This document shows positions 17,737-24,818 of a stretch of 34,688 nt of DNA, piece after piece. Positions within the stretch are counted from its first letter, which is position 1; each line of letters begins with the position of its first letter. The position numbers and the translations under genes are program-made. The notes below the pieces were generated by a model. The model searched no databases, had not been told where the DNA came from, and worked only from the letters and a program-made list of their open reading frames with translations. This DNA comes from Pseudomonadota bacterium. Its GTDB lineage: Bacteria; Pseudomonadota; Gammaproteobacteria; Pseudomonadales; Halieaceae. Location: assembly GCA_015222725.1 (NCBI GenBank), contig JADFVW010000151.1:1-34688 (forward strand). Direction: 5' to 3'.

Positions 17737-18919
17737 TGAGCGTATCAACATCAGCACAAGGCAACTAAATCTATCCGTCGAGTTTCTCACTAGCCTGGGG
17801 GACATCCCGGCAGCACAGTGGAACCAACTGGCGGGGACCGACTACCCCTTTATGCGCCACGAGTTTTTATGGGGGCTGGAAGAAACGGGCTGCGTAAATG
17901 CCAAGACCGGATGGCAGCCCTGCCACGCCATTATTCGCGATGGGAGGAATGACGAATTACTGGGCCTGTTACCCTTGTACCTAAAAAGCCATTCCTACGG
18001 GGAGTATGTTTTCGACTGGAGCTGGGCCGAAGCCTGGCAGCGCAACGGCCTGACCTATTACCCCAAGCTGCTAACAGCAATTCCCTTTACCCCGGCAACC
18101 GGGCCTCGCTTGTGCCTGGCCCCCGGCTATCATAAAAAAGATCTCTGGCCACCGCTGCTGAAAGCCATCCGTGAGTTCGCCGAAAGCCGCCACATTTCTA
18201 GCTGGCACCTGCTGTTCCCACAGCCCGATGAAGCTGAACTATTGGAGAAAGAGGGCCTGCATATGCGTACCGCAACCCAGTTCCATTGGTTCAACCAGGG
18301 CTTTGGCTGCTTCGATGACTTCCTGGCGACCTTCAGCAGCCGCAAAAGAAAGAACCTGCGGCGGGAACGGAAACGTGTCGCCGAGCAGGGCTTCGTACTT
18401 CACACATTATGCGGCAGCGAAATAAGCGCGCAGCACTGGCAGCAGTTTTACCGCTTCTACCAACACACTTATGCCAAGCGAAGTGGCCACGGCGGCTATT
18501 TAAACCGCGAGTTTTTTACCCGCACCGCTGCCAGCATGGGCGACCAGGTGGTTATGGTGCTCGCCTACCTGCATGACGAGGCCGTGGCCGGTGCTTTATT
18601 TTTTCGCTCTCACGACACGCTTTATGGGCGCTACTGGGGCTGCGAACAAGAGTACGACTGCCTGCATTTTGAAGCCTGCTACTATCAGGGAATAGAGTAC
18701 TGTATCGCCAACGGCTTAAAACGATTTGATCCCGGAGCGCAGGGGGAACACAAGATTCAGCGGGGTTTCAGGCCGGTAAAAACCTGCTCCAACCACTGGA
18801 TTTCCGACCCCCGGTTGTCGGATGCTATCGCAGATTTTACCCGGCAGGAGCAAGCACATACCAAGGAGTATATACAGCAAACCACTGCCATGCTGCCCTT
18901 CAGGGCAGACGACCCCTAA
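17720..18919 (+). CDS. DUF482/COG3146 GNAT-like (peptidogalycan biosynthesis type) protein
   Basis: The 399-residue protein has the family pattern: W.QLAGTDYPFMRHEFLWGLEETGC near residue 35, LPLYLKSHSYGEYVFDWSWAEAW near 83-105, SRKRKNLRRERKRV near 207-220, and C-terminal GRYWGCEQEYDCLHFEACYYQGIEYCIANGLKRFDPGAQGEHKIQRGFRP. This places it in a FemAB/GNAT-fold acyltransferase-like family annotated as peptidogalycan biosynthesis protein; the actual substrate is unknown. There is no signal peptide, so it is cytoplasmic. Its ATG overlaps the end of the UbiA-like gene by 17 nt, implying translational coupling. Its stop is 4 bases from that of the convergent monooxygenase gene. Confidence 0.85.
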   Translation: MPAFNSERINISTRQLNLSVEFLTSLGDIPAAQWNQLAGTDYPFMRHEFLWGLEETGCVNAKTGWQPCHAIIRDGRNDELLGLLPLYLKSHSYGEYVFDWSWAEAWQRNGLTYYPKLLTAIPFTPATGPRLCLAPGYHKKDLWPPLLKAIREFAESRHISSWHLLFPQPDEAELLEKEGLHMRTATQFHWFNQGFGCFDDFLATFSSRKRKNLRRERKRVAEQGFVLHTLCGSEISAQHWQQFYRFYQHTYAKRSGHGGYLNREFFTRTAASMGDQVVMVLAYLHDEAVAGALFFRSHDTLYGRYWGCEQEYDCLHFEACYYQGIEYCIANGLKRFDPGAQGEHKIQRGFRPVKTCSNHWISDPRLSDAIADFTRQEQAHTKEYIQQTTAMLPFRADDP

Positions 18920-18923
18920 GTGC

Positions 18924-20390
18924 TCAGCCACGCATATCAAAATCAGTAAAATCCGGGCTGCGCATATGCCACCAGTAGGCCAGGGTAGAGCGCGGCCAAT
19001 TATTGACAACCTTACCGGCCTCATTCTTATACCAGTTGTCACAACTTGCCACCCACACCGTTTTGGCCAACTCGCCCTGCATGCGGTCGTTATACGCACG
19101 CATAACCGTTTTATTCACGTCGAGGCTGAGCAGCTTGTGGCTGAGAATTTTGTCGATACAGCGCACAATGTAGTTAGCCTGGCGTTCCACCATAAAGATA
19201 ATGGAGTTGCTGCCGAGATTGGTATTGGGACCGTATAGCATGAAGAAATTGGGGAAACCCGCAACGCTCACGCCGCGGTAGGCCTCCGCTCCCGTCGCCC
19301 AGGATTCTTTTAACGATTTCCCACCACAGCCGACAATATCGAGGCCGGACAAAAACTCTGTGGCCCTGAAGCCGGTCCCATAGATAATGACATCAACATT
19401 TCGGTCAATACCATCCTCGCTGACCACGCCCCGGGGAGAAAATGAGGTAATGGGCGAAGTAACCAGCTCCACGTTGGGCCGGGTAAACGCCTGAAAATAA
19501 TCATCGGAGATCAGGATTCGTTTACAGCCCATGGGATAATCCGGAGTTAACCTGGCCCGCAGTGTCGGGTCACAAATATGCTCCTCCTGATAATTCGCGG
19601 CGCTCTTTTGTGAGAAAGACCGGAGCCAGCTTTTCGCCCTCACAAGAGGATAGGACAGGGCTTCGCCCCGCAGGTAAACAGTGAGGCGATGTAGCTTCTG
19701 CAGGAGGGGGTAACGCTTGAACCGCGTTTTTTCTATCGCGCTGTATTGTCTGTCGTTACGCTTCACGACATAGTTGGCGCTGCGCTGGTACACGGTCAGC
19801 TGCCGGGCCTGTTCTGCCACCCTGGGGATGAACTGCAGAGCACTGGCCGCGCTGCCAATCACCGCTACCCGCTTCCCGGTAAGGTCGAGGTCGTGCCGCC
19901 ATCGGGCCGAGTGAAAAGTTTCCCCTGAATATGACTCCACGCCGGTGAACTCGGGGGTATTTGGCTTGTTGAGTTGCCCCAGGCCACTGATCAGGCATTT
20001 CGCGCGCAGCTGCTCTCCCCCGTACAGTTGCACAGTCCATAGGCCGTTCAGCTCATCATAGGTGGCGCTCTCAACAGCGGTGCTCAGCCGCAGCCGGCCG
20101 GCCAGACCATACTTATCCACGCAGTGAGAAAAATAAGCCTGTATTTCATCGTGGGGGGAAAACTTCCGCGACCAGTTCGGGTTGGGTTCGAAGGAGTAGC
20201 TATAGAGCACCGAAGCCACATCGCAGCATGCGCCGGGGTAACTGTTGTCGTACCAGGTGCCCCCCACATCCGGTGACTTTTCAATAATGAGAAAGTCATC
20301 TATGCCGCGTTCCTGTAATTTGATGCCCATGCAGATACCGGACATCCCGGCACCGATAATCAGGGTATCCAGTATTTTTTCATCGGCCAA
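18924..20390 (-). CDS. Flavin-containing monooxygenase, Baeyer-Villiger type
   Basis: FAD/NADPH enzyme that would insert oxygen into ketones or oxidise heteroatoms; the substrate is unknown. Evidence is GAGMSG near residue 13, GGTWYDNSYPGACCDVASVLYSYSF near 41-65, the near-fingerprint YSGETFHSARW (consensus FxGxxxHxxxW) near 145, and a second dinucleotide motif VAVIGSAASALQ near 165. The frame stays open upstream to 20570, but that would overlap yaaA by 170 nt. I chose TTG 20390, which has AGGAG seven bases upstream and gives 488 residues, typical for the family. It lies 10 nt after yaaA and is probably co-transcribed with it. Confidence 0.85.
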   Translation of the reverse strand: MADEKILDTLIIGAGMSGICMGIKLQERGIDDFLIIEKSPDVGGTWYDNSYPGACCDVASVLYSYSFEPNPNWSRKFSPHDEIQAYFSHCVDKYGLAGRLRLSTAVESATYDELNGLWTVQLYGGEQLRAKCLISGLGQLNKPNTPEFTGVESYSGETFHSARWRHDLDLTGKRVAVIGSAASALQFIPRVAEQARQLTVYQRSANYVVKRNDRQYSAIEKTRFKRYPLLQKLHRLTVYLRGEALSYPLVRAKSWLRSFSQKSAANYQEEHICDPTLRARLTPDYPMGCKRILISDDYFQAFTRPNVELVTSPITSFSPRGVVSEDGIDRNVDVIIYGTGFRATEFLSGLDIVGCGGKSLKESWATGAEAYRGVSVAGFPNFFMLYGPNTNLGSNSIIFMVERQANYIVRCIDKILSHKLLSLDVNKTVMRAYNDRMQGELAKTVWVASCDNWYKNEAGKVVNNWPRSTLAYWWHMRSPDFTDFDMRG

Positions 20391-20400
20391 CAGTCCACTC

Positions 20401-21189
20401 CTACTTTTTGGGTGCTGGTGGAATATCGCGGGTAAAGACCAGCTCTCGGGCGGTGGATTCCACTTTATTGTATTTATATCCGCCGCCTTTGAATTTGCGC
20501 AGGCCCGCGGGGTCTTCAATTTCATTCTCGATGATATACCGCGCCATTTCGCCCCGGGCTCTCTTGGCATAAAAGCTGATCACCTTATATTTGCCAGACT
20601 TCAAATCCTTGAACACCGGGGTGATAATATCTGCGTTGAGGTTCTTTGCCCGAACCGCCTTGAAATACTCATTGGAAGCGAGGTTGACCAATACTTCCTG
20701 CCCGAGCTTCTTTAGCTGCGTATTCAAACCTGCATTTATCTGATCTCCCCAGAACTGGTAGAGATTGGCGCCGCCACGGTTGCTGAATTTCAGGCCCATC
20801 TCCAACCGATACGCCTGAATTAAATCCAGTGGGCGCAGCAGGCCGTACAGCCCGGAGAGAATTCGCAAATGCTTCTGGGCATAATTAAGCTGCGCACTGG
20901 TCAGTGTTTGCGCCTCCAGGCCGGTGTACACGTCACCTTTAAAGGCAAAAATGGCCTGCTTGGCATTGTCCAGGCTAAACGGAGCCGACCAGTTCATAAA
21001 CCGCCGGTGATTAAGCTGGGCGATGTTCTCGCTCACACCCATCAGCGCGCGAATATCATCGGGACTCATTTCCCGCGCATCCTCCACCAGTTCAGCGGAG
21101 CGCGCCAACAACTGGGGCTGGGAGGCCTTGCGAGAGGCGGGAGGTGTTTCAAAATCCAATGTTTTGGCTGGGGATATTACGGTTATCAT
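20401..21189 (-). CDS. yaaA: Peroxide stress protein YaaA
   Basis: The 262-residue DUF328/UPF0246 protein starts MITVISPAKTLDFETP and has the conserved AIFAFKGDVYTGLEA, LRILSGLYGLLRPLDLIQAYRLEMG and C-terminal ISFYAKRARGEMARYIIENEI. In E. coli YaaA belongs to the OxyR regulon, binds DNA and lowers intracellular iron damage during H2O2 stress. An OxyR is encoded 8 kb away in this window, but I could not identify an OxyR site. It diverges from dctQ with 104 bp between them, and its stop is 10 nt before the monooxygenase start. Confidence 0.94.
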   Translation of the reverse strand: MITVISPAKTLDFETPPASRKASQPQLLARSAELVEDAREMSPDDIRALMGVSENIAQLNHRRFMNWSAPFSLDNAKQAIFAFKGDVYTGLEAQTLTSAQLNYAQKHLRILSGLYGLLRPLDLIQAYRLEMGLKFSNRGGANLYQFWGDQINAGLNTQLKKLGQEVLVNLASNEYFKAVRAKNLNADIITPVFKDLKSGKYKVISFYAKRARGEMARYIIENEIEDPAGLRKFKGGGYKYNKVESTARELVFTRDIPPAPKK

Positions 21190-21293
21190 CGATAGGGTTC
21201 CAATCCGAATGGTCCGGTGCTCATACTATTTGTGAGTCTCGGTAAGCCGGCTATGATACCCTCCCAACAAATAATCAAAAAGACTTCTTTGCC
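21190..21293. promoter_or_regulatory. Divergent yaaA/dctQ promoter region
   Basis: This 104-bp gap separates two divergent starts. On the + strand TATGAT (near 21252) is a possible -10 for dctQ, without a clear -35. A short dyad CTCA-N9-TGAG lies near 21222-21238. An A-rich stretch just before the dctQ start resembles, but does not match, a Crc/Hfq AANAANAA site. Confidence 0.3.
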
Positions 21294-21806
21294 ATGCCCG
21301 TGCTGCACGCCATCGTGCGCTCAATCGATACCTTTACCGACCGCAGTGGTCGTCTGCTGGCTTGGCTCTGTCTTGCGATGGCTGCCCTGACCGCCCTCAT
21401 CGTATTTCTTCGCTACGGTTTTAACATCGGCTCCATGGCCGCCCAGGAAGCGGTCATCTACATGCACGCCTGCCTGTTTATGCTGGGGGCCTCCTTTACT
21501 TTGAAAGTGGGCGGCCATGTCAGGGTAGATATTTTTTATCAAAAGTTCAGCGCCCGCAACCGAGCCTGGGTAAATAGCCTGGGGGGAATCATCTTCCTGT
21601 TACCTTTCTGCGCCTTCATTTTTGGTATGAGCTGGAACTACGTCTCGGAGTCCTGGGCAATCAGGGAGAGCTCACCCGAACCCGGTGGCATCCCCGCTGT
21701 ATTTCTCCTGAAAAGCCTGATTCCCCTGATGGCATTAAACTTGTTTGTTCAGGGACTGGCAGAAGTCCTACGCAATGCCCTTGTGTTGGTGGAGGGCGAC
21801 AGCTGA
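21294..21806 (+). CDS. dctQ: TRAP transporter small membrane subunit DctQ
   Basis: The small integral subunit of a sodium-driven TRAP uptake system, 170 residues with four hydrophobic helices (~22-42, 54-72, 92-112, 133-155). The sequences RYGFNIGSMAAQEAVIYMHACLFMLGASFTLKVGGHVRVDIFY and PGGIPAVFLLKSLIPLM are typical of the family. Its TGA overlaps the dctM ATG (TGATG), implying coupled translation. DctQ interacts with DctM and the periplasmic DctP; a dctP gene lies 1.8 kb downstream on the other strand. Confidence 0.92.
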   Translation: MPVLHAIVRSIDTFTDRSGRLLAWLCLAMAALTALIVFLRYGFNIGSMAAQEAVIYMHACLFMLGASFTLKVGGHVRVDIFYQKFSARNRAWVNSLGGIIFLLPFCAFIFGMSWNYVSESWAIRESSPEPGGIPAVFLLKSLIPLMALNLFVQGLAEVLRNALVLVEGDS

Positions 21807-23170
21807 TGGCCGCATATATACCGCTGTTTCTATTCGCCACCGTATGCCTGCTCCTCATGCTGGGGTATCACGTTGCCTTTACCCTTGCCGGAACCGCGCT
21901 GATCTTCGCTGTAGGTGGAATACTGGCTGGCACATTTGATGCCGATTTTCTGGCAGCCCTGCCCGGACGCCTGTTCGGCACCATAAACAATGCCACCCTG
22001 ATTGCCGTACCCCTGTTTATCTTAATGGGCGTGATTCTGGAAAAGTCCCGGGTCGCCGAAGAGCTGCTGACCAGTATGGCCAAAGTTTTTGGCGGGCTTA
22101 GAGGGGGGCTGGGCATATCTGTGGTAGTGGTTGGTATGTTGTTAGCGGCCAGCACGGGCATTGTTGGGGCAACCGTTGTCACCATGGGCCTGTTGTCATT
22201 ACCGAGTATGCTGCGCAGCGGCTACAGCCCCTCCCTGGCCGCCGGTACAATTTGTGCAACCGGTACCCTGGGGCAGATCATTCCCCCCTCCATAGCGTTG
22301 GTTTTGCTGGGGGATGTGTTGTCCAATGCCTACCAGCAAGCCCAGCTAAGTATGAATATTTTCAACCCGAAGACGGTGTCGGTCGGGGACCTGTTTATGG
22401 GGGCACTGCTGCCCGGGCTGTTGTTGGTGTTTTTGTATATCACCTATTTATTGGTCTACGCCTGGCTCAAACCCGAGGCCGCACCGGCTGCGAGCCGCCA
22501 GCGCATAAGTGCCGGGGAAATGCTTAAGAGTCTGCTGCCCCCGCTGCTGCTGATTTCTGTGGTCCTGGGCTCTATTTTGGCAGGCGCCGCAACACCCAGT
22601 GAGGCCGCCGGCGTCGGTGCCATCGGCGCACTTATACTAGCAATAGCCAAAAGGCAGATGAATGTCCAGCTGCTCTCAGCGACCGTGACAGAAACCATGA
22701 AGGTCACGGGCATGGTATTTATGATTCTTATCGGTGCCGCTATTTTTTCCCTGGTGTTCAGGGGCTTTGGCGGCGAAGAGTTGATTCATGGGGTGTTCAC
22801 TTCTATGCCCGGAGGAGTGATGGGGGCGACCTTTGTGGTCATGCTGGCCATTTTCCTGCTTGGGTTTATCCTGGATTTTATCGAAATTACCTTCGTGGTC
22901 GTACCAATCGTAGGCCCTGTTTTGCTGGCCATGGGCCTGGACCCCGTCTGGCTGGGAATCATGATTGCGCTCAACCTGCAAACATCTTTTCTCACGCCAC
23001 CCTTCGGCTTTGCACTGTTTTATCTGCGCGGCGTCGCGCCTGATTCGCTGCCAACCAGTGCTATCTACCGCGGTGTGATTCCCTTTATAATCATCCAGCT
23101 TCTGGTACTGGCCGCCCTTTGGATATGGCCAGCCCTGGCCACCTGGCTGCCCGCGGCGGTCAAAGGCTGA
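21806..23170 (+). CDS. dctM: TRAP transporter large permease DctM
   Basis: The 454-residue permease of a TRAP transporter has about 12-13 transmembrane helices. Conserved features are LFILMGVILEKSRVAEELL, GMLLAASTGIVGATVVTMGLLSLPSML, GTICATGTLGQIIPPSIALVLLGD, and the C-terminal LGFILDFIEITFVVVPIVGPVLLAMG with TSFLTPPFGFALFYLRGVAP. This variant, with NPKTVSVGDLFMGALLPGL, resembles the subfamily paired with TakP/mannitol-like binding proteins that take up keto acids or carboxylates. The substrate is inference only. It overlaps dctQ by 1 nt. Confidence 0.95.
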   Translation: MAAYIPLFLFATVCLLLMLGYHVAFTLAGTALIFAVGGILAGTFDADFLAALPGRLFGTINNATLIAVPLFILMGVILEKSRVAEELLTSMAKVFGGLRGGLGISVVVVGMLLAASTGIVGATVVTMGLLSLPSMLRSGYSPSLAAGTICATGTLGQIIPPSIALVLLGDVLSNAYQQAQLSMNIFNPKTVSVGDLFMGALLPGLLLVFLYITYLLVYAWLKPEAAPAASRQRISAGEMLKSLLPPLLLISVVLGSILAGAATPSEAAGVGAIGALILAIAKRQMNVQLLSATVTETMKVTGMVFMILIGAAIFSLVFRGFGGEELIHGVFTSMPGGVMGATFVVMLAIFLLGFILDFIEITFVVVPIVGPVLLAMGLDPVWLGIMIALNLQTSFLTPPFGFALFYLRGVAPDSLPTSAIYRGVIPFIIIQLLVLAALWIWPALATWLPAAVKG

Positions 23171-23209
23171 CAAACCGAACACAATAATTAGTATTCAGGT
23201 CTATTGCCC

Positions 23210-23602
23210 ATGCAAGATGTTAATTCCACACCGGTGCCACAGGGTGAATTGTCGCTACAAACCATGGCGATGCCCAAGGACACCAACGCCAACGGCGATA
23301 TTTTCGGCGGCTGGCTTTTGTCCCAAATGGATATTGCCGGCGCCATTGCCGCCGCAGAGGTGGCCAGCGGCAGGGTAGCCACTGTCGCTATCAACGGCAT
23401 GGTCTTCCTGACTCCCGTTCATATGGGGGCCATTGTGACCTGCTACGCAGACATTCTGGATATAGGGCGCAGCTCGGTCCGGGTTATGGTGGAAGTATGG
23501 ATTAATTCCCAACACGATGGCGAGCCCATTAAGGTCACCGAAGGGGAGTTTGTCTATGTGGCGATTGATGAGAATGGCCGAACCCGGGCTATTCGTTCAT
23601 AG
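23210..23602 (+). CDS. Acyl-CoA thioesterase, YciA-like
   Basis: A hotdog-fold protein of 130 residues. The signature NANGDIFGGWLLSQMDIAGAIAA (~25-47) carries the active-site Asn and Asp region of YciA-type acyl-CoA hydrolases; VTVAINGMVFLTPVH-like sequence and VKVTEGEFVYVAID-like C-terminus follow. I chose ATG 23210 over the upstream TTG 23204. It lies 39 nt after dctM on the same strand and may be read with it, hinting at handling of an acyl-CoA made from the imported acid. Its stop is 34 bases from that of the convergent dctP. Confidence 0.88.
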   Translation: MQDVNSTPVPQGELSLQTMAMPKDTNANGDIFGGWLLSQMDIAGAIAAAEVASGRVATVAINGMVFLTPVHMGAIVTCYADILDIGRSSVRVMVEVWINSQHDGEPIKVTEGEFVYVAIDENGRTRAIRS

Positions 23603-23636
23603 CCAACCTCCCACTGCTTTCCAAACGTAAACAGAG

Positions 23637-24803
23637 TTATTTTTCGTCCTCTAAAACCATGTCCCTGGCATTGATATAAGCTTGCTCCGAGATATGGTGA
23701 TAGTCCCGCACGCCATCGTAGAACGCTTTAAAAGAAGCGTAAACTTTCGCCGACATTGGGTCGTTTGCGGTTAGCTTTAACATGGCCTGTTCGCTGGCCT
23801 TATAGAGAGCCCGAAGAACATCATCCGGCAGACGGCGCAGTTTTACGCCGTGCTCATCGACTAACTGACGCAGAGCCGTGTTGTTTCTGGCGGTAAATTC
23901 ATCGAGCATCAGCTGGTTAGATGCCTGGGAGGCCGTGGTCACTATTGCCTGTAGGTCTGCTGGCAGGGCCTCGAAGGAGTCTTTGTTTACAATGAATTCA
24001 AGCATGGCCCCAGGCTCATGCCAGCCGGGGTAATAATAGTACTCCGCCACTTCATATAAGCCGAAAGCGAGGTCATTGTACGGGCCCACCCATTCTGCCG
24101 CATCAATCACACCGGTTTGCAATGAGGTATACAGCTCGCCACCTGGAATGCGAACAGCTATACCGCCTACCGCAGCAAAGACTTCACCGGCCAGGCCGGG
24201 GATGCGCATCTTTAGTCCCTTGAGGTCCTCTACCGAGTTGATCTCCTTGTTAAACCAGCCCGCCATCTGGGTACCCGTACTGCCGCCCACCATGGGAATC
24301 AGGTTAAACGGCGCGTAGGCTTCCTGCCAGAGCTCAAGCCCCCCACCAATATTGAGCCAACCGTTCATCTCCTGTGCATTCATGCCGAAGGGAACGGCGG
24401 TAAAGAAAACCGAAGAGGGCACCTTGCCCTTCCAGTAATAAGCGGCGCCGTGTCCGGCATCCGCCACACCCTGGGACACCGCATCGAACACCTCAAAAGC
24501 CGGCACAATTTCTCCTGCACCATAGACCTTGGCTGTCAGGCGACCGTCGCTCATTTCGTCGACCATACGGGCAAAGTTCTCGCCGGCAGAGCCCAGGCCG
24601 GGAAAGTTCTTGGGCCAGGTGGTTACGATTTTCCAACGGTATTGCGTGTGCTGGTCTACCGCAGACACTGAGGCTGTATTTTGCACGCCCGTTTCTTTTC
24701 CTGCGCGATCTGTGGCCCACATTCCCAGCACAACAACCAGTGCAGCCACCAGAGCCAGGATTATCAGCGGCGAATACCGCCCCTTTTGCACACTTGCTGT
24801 CAT
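23637..24803 (-). CDS. dctP: TRAP transporter substrate-binding protein DctP (TakP-like)
   Basis: The periplasmic binding protein of a TRAP system, 388 residues. An N-terminal hydrophobic helix (~12-30) is followed by a ~25-residue polar linker, and there is no clear AxA cleavage site, so it may be a membrane anchor. The mature domain starts YRWKIVTTWPKNFPGLG, typical of the TakP-like group. VGGSTGTQMAGWFNKEINSVEDLKGLKMRIPG and GVIDAAEWVGPYNDLAFGLYEVAEYYYYPGW hold the ligand-binding region. It is transcribed opposite to dctQM, with the thioesterase gene in between. The start is 15 nt after the uvrD stop on the same strand. Confidence 0.92.
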   Translation of the reverse strand: MTASVQKGRYSPLIILALVAALVVVLGMWATDRAGKETGVQNTASVSAVDQHTQYRWKIVTTWPKNFPGLGSAGENFARMVDEMSDGRLTAKVYGAGEIVPAFEVFDAVSQGVADAGHGAAYYWKGKVPSSVFFTAVPFGMNAQEMNGWLNIGGGLELWQEAYAPFNLIPMVGGSTGTQMAGWFNKEINSVEDLKGLKMRIPGLAGEVFAAVGGIAVRIPGGELYTSLQTGVIDAAEWVGPYNDLAFGLYEVAEYYYYPGWHEPGAMLEFIVNKDSFEALPADLQAIVTTASQASNQLMLDEFTARNNTALRQLVDEHGVKLRRLPDDVLRALYKASEQAMLKLTANDPMSAKVYASFKAFYDGVRDYHHISEQAYINARDMVLEDEK

Positions 24804-24818
24804 GGTGTATTCCCGCCT

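Noticed and set aside
20391-20570. N-terminal extension of the monooxygenase
   Set aside because: It lies entirely inside the well-supported yaaA gene in another frame and has no homology; TTG 20390 has a strong ribosome site.
21188-21204. GGGTTCCAAT upstream of yaaA, similar to the 16-nt core
   Set aside because: Only about nine bases agree and there are no flanking inverted repeats.
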